Of a stretch of DNA of 64,000 nucleotides, positions 45,385-54,224 are shown piece after piece; the stretch's first letter is position 1; each line of letters begins with the position of its first letter. Under the pieces are notes generated by a model that was given only the letters and a program-made list of their open reading frames with translations, searched no databases and was not told the DNA's origin. Location: positions 1 through 64,000 of the forward strand of contig JAQBYD010000001.1 in NCBI GenBank assembly GCA_027623315.1, written 5' to 3'. Both the position numbers and the translations under genes were made by a program. Source of the DNA: Verrucomicrobiota bacterium (GTDB lineage: Bacteria > Verrucomicrobiota > Kiritimatiellia > CAJWTS01).

Positions 45385-48369
45385 TCAAATGCCGGCGAGA
45401 GCTCGCCGGCGCTGATTGAGCGCGGGTTTCTTCTTAAGGCGGCGTCGCATCAATAGAAAGACCACGGGTGCCAGCAGCCATGACGGGGGGACTGGCGACT
45501 CTACGAAATCATCAAAATCAAGTTGCGCGTGCGCGCCGAGGGATTGGTTCTCCTTGCGCTTCAGCATGGCCCATTGGGCACTGTTTTCGACCACGATGTA
45601 GGACGTCAGTGGCACCATGATGCCCGACGCGCGGCTCTGCTCGACGATGGCGGGCCGTTCACGATTCAATGTGGCGGGATGATGCGCCGTGGCGTACAGC
45701 TGCTGCCAGGCGGAGGCGCCTTTCGCGTACGGGGCATCGGGGGCGATGATCGTCCGGGCATCCACCGGTCGAAATTCGCCGGATGCGGGATCGAAAATCT
45801 CCAGTGCGGCGAGGTCGGCGGGAAGAACGGCGACCATCGCGACGTCTTCGGCGCGGCAGACCGCGTTACGCCCCGGCGTACGGAACTCGAACACAGGCGC
45901 TGGAGCCGGGATTCTGCCGACGACACGGCCGGCGCCACCATCGAAGGGTACCTGGGTCATCTGCCCCTCGGCGGCCTGAATGTAATAGTGCGGTGCATCG
46001 GGCGTCAGGTGTGCAAACGCGTACAGGCCGTCCACGATCAAGGGACGCGTGTTCTCGCCGTGGAGGGCGACAAAGACGGGTACGCCCGGCCGCCGCGGGC
46101 CGCTTGCGCGGTGCTGCTCCCGATCACCGAGCAAGGTCGCCTTAATGGCGCGCTCCGGGCAGAACGCACCTTCGAAGCGCATCTGCGTCGCGGCGCGACT
46201 GCGTAGCGCGCCTTTCACTCCACTGCGGTCGATGCGTCGAGTCGTCAACTCCGCGTGTGCGTAGTTCGCGGCGCTAATGCGGCAATGCTGAATGTCGGGA
46301 TTCGCGTCCAGCACGCCCAGGATTCGATCGGCCATCTGGGCCCATCCGGAGCTGCCGGTCGCAGAGGCATCGACGATGAAGTGCAGATAGGGCGTTCTTC
46401 TCGTGGTCGGCAGGGCCTGCGCGGCGTTGCGCGGGATGATCAGCCAGTCTTGGTCTGCGCCGGTGTCTACGCGAACGAGTCCGCGCGGATCGGGTGCGGG
46501 TCGAACCCCGGACACGCGACGGTCGCCGATGTCGAATACAGGGGTGATGCAGTCGGGGTAGAGGAATTCAATCTGGGTCACACGTTGTTGCCCCGCGGCG
46601 AAGGGGAAGACGCTCAGGGTCAGGCGGCGATACGTGTCGTACACGAGCAATCCCGGATCACGTCGTTCCGTATCGCGAATCATGTGATACACCCAGGCGG
46701 CGGTCTTCTTCTCGAAGATCCGTCCGGGGACGCGCGTTCCCTCAACGTCCAGCCAGTACCCCGAGACGAGCACGCCGTCCGGCAGCTCGATCGGCGTTCG
46801 GAACTCCGCCTGGGCGCTCGCCTCGTTCTGCATCGTCAGGGTCAGCGTGGCGCGGATCATGTTTCCTTCGTGCTGCTCGGTGAGCGACAGGTCGCTTAGC
46901 GTGACATTACGGCTGGGTCTCTGCGCGCCACCCCCGTCTCGCCAACCGGCACTCCGGCGGCGGGAGCCGCTGCGTGGCATAAACTCGGCGCCGATTCCGC
47001 TACGGCGTGCGTCTTCCCAGTCCGGTTCGGCGCCGAAGAGCAGTTCGTATACCGTGTCCATCTTCTGATCGGAGAGAACCATGCCCTCGAAGACGAGCTG
47101 GTTGTAGTACTCCGAGAGAAACGGCAGGTAGATTCCGTCCTTCATGCGGCGCAGACGCATCAGTGCGGCCCTGGCGAACTTGCGATTAATCGTCGGGCGG
47201 GCCTCGCTGAAGTCCGGGCTGTAGGTCAAGTCGACGGCCTGCATAAGGGCGTGCCGGTGCGCGATCGCGAGGGCGGAATAGCTCGCGGGAAGTACCGAGA
47301 TGCCGATGACGAAGGCTCCCAGCAGCGTCCAACGTCCGACCTGTGGGGCCAGCAACTTGTACTCCTCGTGGAGTTGGCGCGTATGCACGACGAAAAGCAG
47401 GGTGGGCGCCAGGATCAGGAAGCCTGCCCCCGCGGCGATCATGGCCACGATTGAGAGCGGCAGGAATGGCAGGAAGACGATGAAAAAATAGAGCGTGAAG
47501 GGGAGCAGCACAACGCGAACGGTCCACATGAGAAGACGCGGCGCGCGCCCGGCCGGAAATGGAAGCAGCAGCACGAGTCCGTTCAGGATGGTGAAGATGT
47601 ACACCTTAGGGTCCTGGAAATCGAACGGAAAGGGGATCGCCCGGTTCAGAAGCAGTCCGCCAATGGGCGCCGCGACACCGGCGATGAGGGGCAGGACGAA
47701 GCGGACCCGCCGGATGTCGTGCAGCCAACTATAGAGGTTCAGGAGAACACGCACGAACGCGAGCAGCATGATCACCGTCGAGCCGACGAACCCAAACACC
47801 ATAATGAGTTCGGGAAGTTGCCAGGGCGAAAACGTTTGGACGACGGCGAAGAGCAGGTACCACCCGGCCGGAATGCCGACCAGGGCAACGAGCGACACGC
47901 CTGCATCGACACCCCGGCCGAACGGCAATCGAAACGCGATTAAGCAGACGCCGGCGTAGAACACGGCCGGCATGATCAGTGCGAACTGGTTGAAGAGAAG
48001 CTCCGTTTCCGGGAGCATCCAGGTGCTCGCCGCTCGCGGGATAATCGACATTCCCCATGTGGTCAGCATCCAGAGATAGCCGATATGCAGCAGCAGCGTC
48101 GGAATGGCCGGTAGCCAACTGAAGATGCGTCCGCGGCGGCGCAGAAATACCCAGAGTCCTATGCCATAGCACAGTAGAGCCAGCTCGATCAGGCCGATGA
48201 TGGTGGCGTGCACGCGCTGTGTCGAATCCATCTCCCCCTGCACGAGTAGATAGGCCCGAACATTCAGTGCCAGCAGCAGAAGTTGTGGCAGGGCGAAGAG
48301 CCAGAGTATGTAAACCGGCTTGCGAACGGCTTCGGGGAGCAGTTCAAATGGTTTGTGCGAGTTGTTCAT
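45385..48369 (-). CDS. MSEP-CTERM-type polytopic VIT protein, predicted exosortase K substrate
   Basis: A 994-aa protein. About 14-445 contains ten or more membrane helices. About 505-610 resembles a VIT domain (GRIFEKKTAAWVYHMIRDTERRDPGLL pattern, then SVFPFAAGQQRVTQIEF). About 655-710 is vWA-like but its MIDAS is degenerate (DASATGS). The C-terminus is an exosortase sorting tail: ESPVPPSWLL (about 953-962), a short hydrophobic helix, then RRRLKKK. Exosortase K is known to be paired with a single MSEP-CTERM protein encoded next to it; here the motif is SPVPPSW rather than MSEP. The start overlaps the xrtK stop by 26 nt. Confidence 0.82.
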   Translation of the reverse strand: MNNSHKPFELLPEAVRKPVYILWLFALPQLLLLALNVRAYLLVQGEMDSTQRVHATIIGLIELALLCYGIGLWVFLRRRGRIFSWLPAIPTLLLHIGYLWMLTTWGMSIIPRAASTWMLPETELLFNQFALIMPAVFYAGVCLIAFRLPFGRGVDAGVSLVALVGIPAGWYLLFAVVQTFSPWQLPELIMVFGFVGSTVIMLLAFVRVLLNLYSWLHDIRRVRFVLPLIAGVAAPIGGLLLNRAIPFPFDFQDPKVYIFTILNGLVLLLPFPAGRAPRLLMWTVRVVLLPFTLYFFIVFLPFLPLSIVAMIAAGAGFLILAPTLLFVVHTRQLHEEYKLLAPQVGRWTLLGAFVIGISVLPASYSALAIAHRHALMQAVDLTYSPDFSEARPTINRKFARAALMRLRRMKDGIYLPFLSEYYNQLVFEGMVLSDQKMDTVYELLFGAEPDWEDARRSGIGAEFMPRSGSRRRSAGWRDGGGAQRPSRNVTLSDLSLTEQHEGNMIRATLTLTMQNEASAQAEFRTPIELPDGVLVSGYWLDVEGTRVPGRIFEKKTAAWVYHMIRDTERRDPGLLVYDTYRRLTLSVFPFAAGQQRVTQIEFLYPDCITPVFDIGDRRVSGVRPAPDPRGLVRVDTGADQDWLIIPRNAAQALPTTRRTPYLHFIVDASATGSSGWAQMADRILGVLDANPDIQHCRISAANYAHAELTTRRIDRSGVKGALRSRAATQMRFEGAFCPERAIKATLLGDREQHRASGPRRPGVPVFVALHGENTRPLIVDGLYAFAHLTPDAPHYYIQAAEGQMTQVPFDGGAGRVVGRIPAPAPVFEFRTPGRNAVCRAEDVAMVAVLPADLAALEIFDPASGEFRPVDARTIIAPDAPYAKGASAWQQLYATAHHPATLNRERPAIVEQSRASGIMVPLTSYIVVENSAQWAMLKRKENQSLGAHAQLDFDDFVESPVPPSWLLAPVVFLLMRRRLKKKPALNQRRRALAGI

Positions 48370-48853
48370 GTCGCGGCCTCCAGGTCAGTATTCCATAGGC
48401 GAGAACGAGAAACGTGACGAACACCCCGAGGCCTACGCACAGGTGAACGCTGCCCCAGAAGGGTTCGGCCAGAACGAGGCGCGCGCAACGTTCGGCGTAC
48501 CAGGCCAGGATGATGCGTGCGCAGTTAGCCGCCAGCGTAACGCCGTAGCCGTAGGCGCCCGCCGCGAGGAGCGAACCGATGCGCAGCCCCTTCTGACGAT
48601 CGGTGAACACCACGGCCGCAAGAATCGTCGAAAGGACAAAGAATCCGGCGGCACTACACGACAGTGTCACGTGGATCGGAAAGGGTGGCACCAGGATCAT
48701 GTAGCCTTCCCCGGTCGCCATGATCGGTGCGTTGAGGAAGAGGCCCGAGAACTGCGCGGATGGATAGCACAGGAACGACTTCCAGAATTCCGGGGCGATG
48801 TTCGTGAGCGGAAGCAGCAGCGCGATCGCGATAGCGGTCAGTATTGTCTTCAT
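48344..48853 (-). CDS. xrtK: Exosortase K, transpeptidase-like sorting enzyme
   Basis: A 169-aa protein with about five membrane helices and the exosortase catalytic triad: Cys66 (TLSCSAAGFF), Arg113 (ANCARIIL) and His137 (SVHLCVG). It is thought to cleave the C-terminal tail of its substrate and probably join it to a lipid-linked or cell-surface acceptor. The next gene downstream encodes the presumed sole substrate. The start MKTILTAI at 48853 is preferred: an earlier ATG (48886) lies in the loop of the strong hairpin at 48872-48898. The gene lies 54 nt after creD. Confidence 0.88.
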   Translation of the reverse strand: MKTILTAIAIALLLPLTNIAPEFWKSFLCYPSAQFSGLFLNAPIMATGEGYMILVPPFPIHVTLSCSAAGFFVLSTILAAVVFTDRQKGLRIGSLLAAGAYGYGVTLAANCARIILAWYAERCARLVLAEPFWGSVHLCVGLGVFVTFLVLAYGILTWRPRHEQLAQTI

Positions 48854-48871
48854 GAGGTCCCGGGAAGTTGC

Positions 48872-48898
48872 GCCCGGCCGTGCCATGCACGGCCGGGC
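48872..48898 (-). promoter_or_regulatory. Perfect hairpin between creD and xrtK
   Basis: The arms gcccggccgtgc (48872-48883) and gcacggccgggc (48887-48898) pair perfectly around the 3-nt loop cat. The stem is 12 bp and almost all GC. It fills half of the 53-nt gap. No T-run follows on the minus strand, so it is more likely a processing or attenuating element that sets the xrtK level relative to creD than a full terminator. Confidence 0.6.
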
Positions 48899-48906
48899 TG
48901 GGTTGT

Positions 48907-50145
48907 CTATGCGTTGGAGATCGCCGGCAGCGGCGGGGGTTCCGGGTTGTGCTCCGCGGGCTTCGCCGCGGGCGACTTTTCGAAGAACCCGTACCAGTCG
49001 ACCCTGGCCGTGACGCGCATCAGGACGCCAAGCGTGACGACGGATCCGATCGCGACCGTGAGTCCGGTCGTTCCCTTCAGGAAGAAGCTGTAGGAGAAGA
49101 GTACCAGGAAGAGGATCTGTCCTCCCGCCGCAACCTTCCAGGGAAACTCGCGGCCGAGCGCGGTCGCCAGGTAACTCGTGACCAGCGCCACGGAGACGAT
49201 CGCCGAGATGACGAACGAGACGTGGATCGGGATCAGGTCAACCATGTAGGCCAGCAGAAGATGGAAGGCAAAGAATCCGGCCGCAACAAACATGTAGTGC
49301 ATCGGGTGAATAGGGATCTTGTACATGATGTTGATCGTCGCGATAAGGACGAAGAAGAAAATCAGGCACACCGGCGCGAAGAACGTGATTCGCGACGCCA
49401 CGGGGCCGGGGTTGAGCCTTTCGGGGATGATCACGCCCATTTCCTGCGTCGTGATCAGATCGCTGGCCGCCCAGACGAGGTGAGCCTTGCCGCCGTTCAG
49501 ATCCGCGCTTTCGGGCGAGAGGCTGCGCTCGGTGTAGTCGACTTTTTCGAAATTGGTCGTTACGTCCAGCGTCAGGTTGCGGACGCGACCCACGTTCGGA
49601 TCCGGCACGTAGCGCCAGTCGGTCATGCCGCGCGTCTTGTAGGTCACGCGAAACGTCTTTTCCTCGCCGGGTTCGAGCTCGATAATCTCACCGAGCTCAC
49701 TGGCCGATGTGATCGGCATTTGGAGCGGCTGGTCATCGATCGCCGCTGAGAAACCGTTGTAGGTGCCTCCGGCTTTCGGGAACGCGAAGCGAAGACGAAT
49801 CTTCTGGGCGACCTCCTCGGTATTGACGATCGTATAGGCGCCGTCGAAGGTGCACTTATAGGTGGGGTACCAGATCAGTCCCTTCTTCCGGTAATCGGTC
49901 TCGAGCGCGACGCTGATTTCGTTTCGTTCCGCGACGAGCCAGCGGACCTGCTCGCTCCCGGGTATCGTGACCCCGAAGCTCGGCGCCGGTTGAGTGAGCG
50001 ATTCGCCCCACAACTCGCCGACGAGGAGGCCCAGGCGCGTGGCAAAGCCGCTGGAGCGCACGGTGGTCGAGGTTCCCAGGATCATCCAGCCCGCGCATGC
50101 GAGGAGGAAGATAAAGCCGACGGCGATGATTCGTTTAATACTCAC
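48907..50145 (-). CDS. creD: CreD-family inner-membrane protein
   Basis: A 412-aa protein: one N-terminal helix, about 240 residues of periplasmic beta-rich sequence, then five or six helices. The C-terminal part (IHPMHYMFVAAGFFAFHLLL, VSFVISAIVSVALVTSYLATAL, RVTARVDWYGFF) lines up well with Escherichia coli CreD (HPLQY..., KVDWYAL), a member of the CreBC regulon linked to envelope integrity. The N-terminal part is diverged. The start is a GTG at 50145 with AAGGAG eight nt upstream. It lies between the beta-rich protein and xrtK. Confidence 0.87.
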   Translation of the reverse strand: MSIKRIIAVGFIFLLACAGWMILGTSTTVRSSGFATRLGLLVGELWGESLTQPAPSFGVTIPGSEQVRWLVAERNEISVALETDYRKKGLIWYPTYKCTFDGAYTIVNTEEVAQKIRLRFAFPKAGGTYNGFSAAIDDQPLQMPITSASELGEIIELEPGEEKTFRVTYKTRGMTDWRYVPDPNVGRVRNLTLDVTTNFEKVDYTERSLSPESADLNGGKAHLVWAASDLITTQEMGVIIPERLNPGPVASRITFFAPVCLIFFFVLIATINIMYKIPIHPMHYMFVAAGFFAFHLLLAYMVDLIPIHVSFVISAIVSVALVTSYLATALGREFPWKVAAGGQILFLVLFSYSFFLKGTTGLTVAIGSVVTLGVLMRVTARVDWYGFFEKSPAAKPAEHNPEPPPLPAISNA

Positions 50146-50173
50146 GATGTGATCTCCTTTGTGTAGTCTGTCT

Positions 50174-51823
50174 TCAGTTGCGGATCAGAGCCTGTGCCTT
50201 CACAGGTTCCTTGTATGAAACGGCCAGTGTCATGCTTTCGCCCTTGTAGAAGGCGCGAGAGAAGAAGTGAGGCGTCCCGACAAACTCCTCTGGAACCGCG
50301 AGCTCGGGCACCGGTGCCGGGCTAACGGGGCCCTCCATGGAAAGGAGCTGCACGCGCGGCGGTAAGCCGATTCCGACGAGCAGATGCTTGGCAGGAATCC
50401 CCGTTTCAGGAACGGTGGTTTCAAGCCGTCCATGCAACCCGAGTTTCGCGCTCTTGCCAAGCAGCGCCAACTCGACGCGCGAGGGCTCGTCTCCAGCCAG
50501 CGGGATGATCCAGGTCTCGGCGGCGTCCGAGTACACCTGGCGGGATTCGCCGTTTACCTTCAGAGACCAGATCTCAACGTCCGAGATCGCGTGCAGTGCC
50601 AGGCGGGTGCCGGCCGTTGCCGGAACATCCATCACCAGGACCGAGAGGGCGCTCCCGTTTTCGTCGAACGTGGTATAGAACGCGATGGAGTCCAGGACGA
50701 TCGAAGGCGCCGCGACCGATTTGAACCGACGAAACATCAGGCGAAGTGGCGTGCCGCTCGCAGGGCTGAAGTAGCTGGGCTGCCGTCCGGCAACCTCGCG
50801 CAGCCGTGGGTGCAGTCGCGTTACCGGGTGTCGCGGCAACAGGGCTTCGTCCAGGATGTCGATATTCCCATCGTCCGGTTCAACAATGAGGATGTTTCCG
50901 TGGCTGCCCTTGTTCTCGCGCAGACGCGGCACCCGGATCGTGAACTCCTGGTCGCCGCTCGCCGCCGTCGCGAACTCGAAGCGAAGCTCGCGGGCCTCCA
51001 CCGGAATGTCGAGCAACAGCGCACCGTCCTCTTGCCGCCGCATCCATGAACGCTTGAGGGATGTCGAGATGAGCTGCAGGCCGTCGGGTACGTCCAGGAC
51101 CGACCCGGCGGGGAGCAGCTGGGAGAGAACGAGGTGCGTCGTGAGGATGGCGCGCTCATCCTTCATGCTGACCACGTTCAGCGCATCGGCGTCGACGATC
51201 GCCCTGGCAGCGCGTGTTGACGCATCCGTGAAGCGCACGGTCAGCAGCGACCCTGCGGCGAAGTGATAGAGATCATCCGCGCCGCGGACTCCGGGTTCTT
51301 CGATCAGCGTGACGCTCTCGCCGTGTTGCAGGCTGAGTGAGTTGCGGATCGCGTGCGGAATCCCGATATGCGCGTACTTCGACTGCTGATCCTCCTGGAC
51401 CGGCACCAGGAAAGAAAGTGAGACCTGGAACTCGTTGGTTCCGGTAGGCACCAACTCGATCTGTCCATCCTCGCCGGGTTGTCTCAACAAGGTTCCGCCG
51501 CTGACCTGGCCGACACTGGACACGATCATGCCGGGCCCGAAGAGGGGGATCGGTTCGATATCGCCGCCGAGCACGCTGCCGGTGATAAGCACCTGCCCGT
51601 CGACCCGGTCCGGGTGAATGGCGAGCTTGTAGTTGCCTTCCTTGATCGCGTAGACCAGCGGTTCGTGCGCTCGCGGCGCTTGTTCGCTCATCTCCGCGAA
51701 CTCGCGCTCGATGTTCTCGCGGTAGAGCGCTCGGAACTCATCCCACGATACCGTGACGCTTGAGCCGGCGATTGCGACCGCCGAGGTCATCAGCCACAGG
51801 GCCGTTACGGTTTGTACTTTCAT
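50174..51823 (-). CDS. Exported beta-rich protein, first gene of the CreD-exosortase operon
   Basis: A 549-aa protein starting MKVQTVTALW, with a signal peptide (about 1-20, AVAIAGSS) and no other strong membrane helix. The rest is a series of beta-rich modules. No named family is recognised, but one segment (IWSLKVNGESRQVYSDAAETWIIPL) resembles part of the 2234-aa protein at 2378-9082 (LWTAFVDGKVARPSLEGDAYRIPL), so the two probably share a domain type. The start at 51823 has AAGGAG upstream and follows the triple CreB tag. Function unknown; probably periplasmic. Confidence 0.75.
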   Translation of the reverse strand: MKVQTVTALWLMTSAVAIAGSSVTVSWDEFRALYRENIEREFAEMSEQAPRAHEPLVYAIKEGNYKLAIHPDRVDGQVLITGSVLGGDIEPIPLFGPGMIVSSVGQVSGGTLLRQPGEDGQIELVPTGTNEFQVSLSFLVPVQEDQQSKYAHIGIPHAIRNSLSLQHGESVTLIEEPGVRGADDLYHFAAGSLLTVRFTDASTRAARAIVDADALNVVSMKDERAILTTHLVLSQLLPAGSVLDVPDGLQLISTSLKRSWMRRQEDGALLLDIPVEARELRFEFATAASGDQEFTIRVPRLRENKGSHGNILIVEPDDGNIDILDEALLPRHPVTRLHPRLREVAGRQPSYFSPASGTPLRLMFRRFKSVAAPSIVLDSIAFYTTFDENGSALSVLVMDVPATAGTRLALHAISDVEIWSLKVNGESRQVYSDAAETWIIPLAGDEPSRVELALLGKSAKLGLHGRLETTVPETGIPAKHLLVGIGLPPRVQLLSMEGPVSPAPVPELAVPEEFVGTPHFFSRAFYKGESMTLAVSYKEPVKAQALIRN

Positions 51824-51889
51824 TGTGTATCTCCTTCTCCCTGGACACACCGTGTGGCCAGTGTTTGACGGAGAGAATGAACGAGCGGA

Positions 51890-51916
51890 GTGAAGTCTTT
51901 ATGAAGTCCGGGTGAA
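51890..51916 (-). promoter_or_regulatory. Triple CreB-tag-like repeat
   Basis: Read on the minus strand: TTCAC (51916-51912), six bases, TTCAT (51905-51901), six bases, TTCAC (51894-51890). The known CreB box of E. coli is TTCAC-N6-TTCAC. The spacing here is exactly 11 bp twice, one helical turn each. The repeat lies between divergent creB and the CreD-exosortase operon and points toward the operon. It probably also controls creBC. No clean -10 was recognised at the expected distance. Confidence 0.7.
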
Positions 51917-51995
51917 ATCGCGGAGGAAAGGAGGTTCTCGGCTGGTCACGCGTGCGCGATGGCGGTAGGCTGCCGTATCTCAACCGACCCCACCC

Positions 51996-52694
51996 ATGTC
52001 TCAGCGCATTCTCATTGTCGAAGACGAGCCCGCCATCGCGGACACCCTTACCTATGCGCTTGAGACCGACGGATTCGCGGTGGAGTGGTGCACCACCGCC
52101 GGCGACGCGCGTGCGCGCCTGGCGCAGGCCGAACCGGACGCGGTGATCCTGGATATCGGTCTCCCGGATGATAACGGGCTCGAGCTTTGCAAAGACATTC
52201 GCAAGGTGTCGAATGTCCCGGTCGTATTCCTCACAGCCCGTTCCGACGAAGTTGACCGCATCGTCGGCCTTGAGGTCGGTGCAGACGACTACGTCGTCAA
52301 ACCGTTCAGCCCGCGCGAGGTTTCCGCGCGCATCAAGGCCATCCTGAGACGCGTATCCAGCGCGGCACCTGCCGTGAAATCAAAACGGATGTCCGGGCCT
52401 ATCGCGATGGACCCGGACAAGCGCCAGGTGACCTACTTCGGAACAGCCCTGGACCTGCCGCGCTACGAATACCGAATCCTGGAGGTCCTGCTCGAGAGGC
52501 CGGGGCGCGTGTATTCGCGTGAGAAGCTGATGGATCTAGTTTGGGAGGAACCCGACGCCAGCCTGGACCGGACCGTCGACACGCATATCAAAACACTGCG
52601 CGCCCGGCTCCGCAATGTGAATGCGGAGATCGACCCGATTCAGACCCATCGTGGCGTCGGGTACTCACTACGTGACGATCTGTCCCCTGGGTAG
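51996..52694 (+). CDS. creB: Response regulator CreB, OmpR/PhoB family
   Basis: A 232-aa regulator. The receiver domain has the phospho-acceptor Asp53 (VILDIGLPD), the conserved Thr (FLTARS) and Lys (VKPFSP). The C-terminal winged-helix is of OmpR type. The likeness to E. coli CreB is close along the whole length (IADTL, LTARSEEVDR/LTARSDEVDR, DRTVDTHIKTLRA, THRGxGYSLR). It binds TTCAC repeats when phosphorylated by CreC. It is followed after 33 nt by creC. Confidence 0.95.
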   Translation: MSQRILIVEDEPAIADTLTYALETDGFAVEWCTTAGDARARLAQAEPDAVILDIGLPDDNGLELCKDIRKVSNVPVVFLTARSDEVDRIVGLEVGADDYVVKPFSPREVSARIKAILRRVSSAAPAVKSKRMSGPIAMDPDKRQVTYFGTALDLPRYEYRILEVLLERPGRVYSREKLMDLVWEEPDASLDRTVDTHIKTLRARLRNVNAEIDPIQTHRGVGYSLRDDLSPG

Positions 52695-52727
52695 ATCGCT
52701 GAAGACGAACGTTCCATTCCATACCCC

Positions 52728-54164
52728 ATGCGCATCCGCACACGTATCATCATCGCCTTCCTGATCCCGGGTGCCCTCGGGTTTTACTTTCTGGTGGACT
52801 GGGTTCTCGACGATGTGCGTCCTCGCTATCTCGAAGCGATGGAGGAGTCGATGATCGATATGGCCACGATCCTGGCGACGGCACTGTCCGATCCGCCCGA
52901 CGCGCCGACAATCGACGCGACGAGCATCGATACCACGCTTCGTCGCGCGAAGATACGGGTCTTCGACGCCAGGATATACGGAATTACTAAAGAACAGATC
53001 GACATGCGCGTTTATGTCACCGATACAGATGGGATCGTGATCTATGATTCCGATCACGGCCGTGCCGTGGGTGACGACTACTCAAACTGGAACGACGTCT
53101 ATCGCACGCTGCGCGCCGAGTATGGAGCCCGCGCAACCCGGTCGAATCCGGATGACCCGACGTCGTCCATCCTCCACGTCGCGGCACCGGTCTATTCCGG
53201 CAAAGAGATCATCGGCTCCCTCACGGTCAGCAAACCGACCGGTAGCCTGACCCTGTTCATGGAGGCGGCACGCCGCAAAGTGGTCCTGGCCGGACTCGTT
53301 GCTTTCGCCGTCGTGATCGTTCTGGGTGCAGTCCTGTCGGTCTGGATCACCCGCCCCATCGAAGTGCTCACGCGATATGCCAAGGCGGTGAGGGACGGGC
53401 GGCGCCCGCCGCCGCCAGCTCCCGGCAGCGGCGAGATCGGAGACCTCGGAGATGCGTTTGAGGAGATGCGGGATGCCCTGGAGGGCAAACAGTACGTCGA
53501 AGGCTACGTCCAGACTCTCACGCACGAGATGAAGAGTCCGATTTCCGCCGTGCGCGGTGCCGCCGAGCTTTTGGATGAGGACATGCCGGTCGAAAAGCGC
53601 CGGCAGTTCCTCGCCAATATCCGGTCCGAGACGAATCGAATGCAGGACCTCGTCGACCGGATGCTGCTCCTTTCTTCACTGGAGACGCGCAAGGCACTTC
53701 ACGACGTAGAGCCCATCGACCTCGCGAGCATGATCACGGATGTCATTTCGAGCCTGCGGCCACAATGGGAGCAGAAGTCGCTAAGCATCACGTCGCCGCG
53801 CGAATCAAGTGTCACGATCCATGGCGAGGCATTCCTGATTCGTCATGCCCTGACGAACCTGGTTGGTAACGCGATCGACTTCGCCCCGACAGGAAGCGCG
53901 GTGTCGATCGAGCTCAAGAGCATCGGCGATACCGTCGCTATCGAAGTTGCCGACGCCGGGCCGGGCGTTCCGCCATACGCCTGCGACAAGATCTTTGACC
54001 GGTTCTACTCCATCGAGCGTCCTGCGACCGGCCGCAAAAGCACCGGGCTTGGTCTCGTGATTGCCCGTGAAGCCGCCGAACTGCATTCGGGAACGGTGGA
54101 GCTGGTCAATGCCCCGTCCGGCGGCGCCATCGCCACGCTCCGTCTCCCGCTCGAGTCGCCATGA
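52728..54164 (+). CDS. creC: Sensor histidine kinase CreC
   Basis: A 478-aa kinase: two membrane helices (about 7-25 and 183-205) flanking a periplasmic domain whose motifs match CreC (YVTDTDGIVIYDSDHG, DYSNWNDVYRTLRAEYGAR, DDPTSSILHVAAPV), a HAMP-like linker, the HisKA motif LTHEMKSPISAVRGAAELL (His266) and the HATPase boxes (NLVGNAIDF, DAGPGVP, GLGLVIA). It senses an envelope or metabolic signal and phosphorylates CreB. Its end converges with the GT9 gene across a hairpin. Confidence 0.95.
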   Translation: MRIRTRIIIAFLIPGALGFYFLVDWVLDDVRPRYLEAMEESMIDMATILATALSDPPDAPTIDATSIDTTLRRAKIRVFDARIYGITKEQIDMRVYVTDTDGIVIYDSDHGRAVGDDYSNWNDVYRTLRAEYGARATRSNPDDPTSSILHVAAPVYSGKEIIGSLTVSKPTGSLTLFMEAARRKVVLAGLVAFAVVIVLGAVLSVWITRPIEVLTRYAKAVRDGRRPPPPAPGSGEIGDLGDAFEEMRDALEGKQYVEGYVQTLTHEMKSPISAVRGAAELLDEDMPVEKRRQFLANIRSETNRMQDLVDRMLLLSSLETRKALHDVEPIDLASMITDVISSLRPQWEQKSLSITSPRESSVTIHGEAFLIRHALTNLVGNAIDFAPTGSAVSIELKSIGDTVAIEVADAGPGVPPYACDKIFDRFYSIERPATGRKSTGLGLVIAREAAELHSGTVELVNAPSGGAIATLRLPLESP

Positions 54165-54169
54165 GGGGC

Positions 54170-54224
54170 AAGCTTCGCGTGCGAGATCGCCGGATCGATA
54201 GGCCGGCTCTACGGCGCGAAGCTT
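54170..54224. terminator. Hairpin between convergent creC and GT9
   Basis: The outer arms aagcttcgcg (54170-54179) and cgcgaagctt (54215-54224) pair perfectly, and an inner pair gccgg (54189-54193)/ccggc (54203-54207) lies inside. The GT9 stop codon is in the loop-distal part. It could terminate transcripts from both sides; no T-run is seen, so a Rho-assisted or processing role is possible. Confidence 0.4.
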
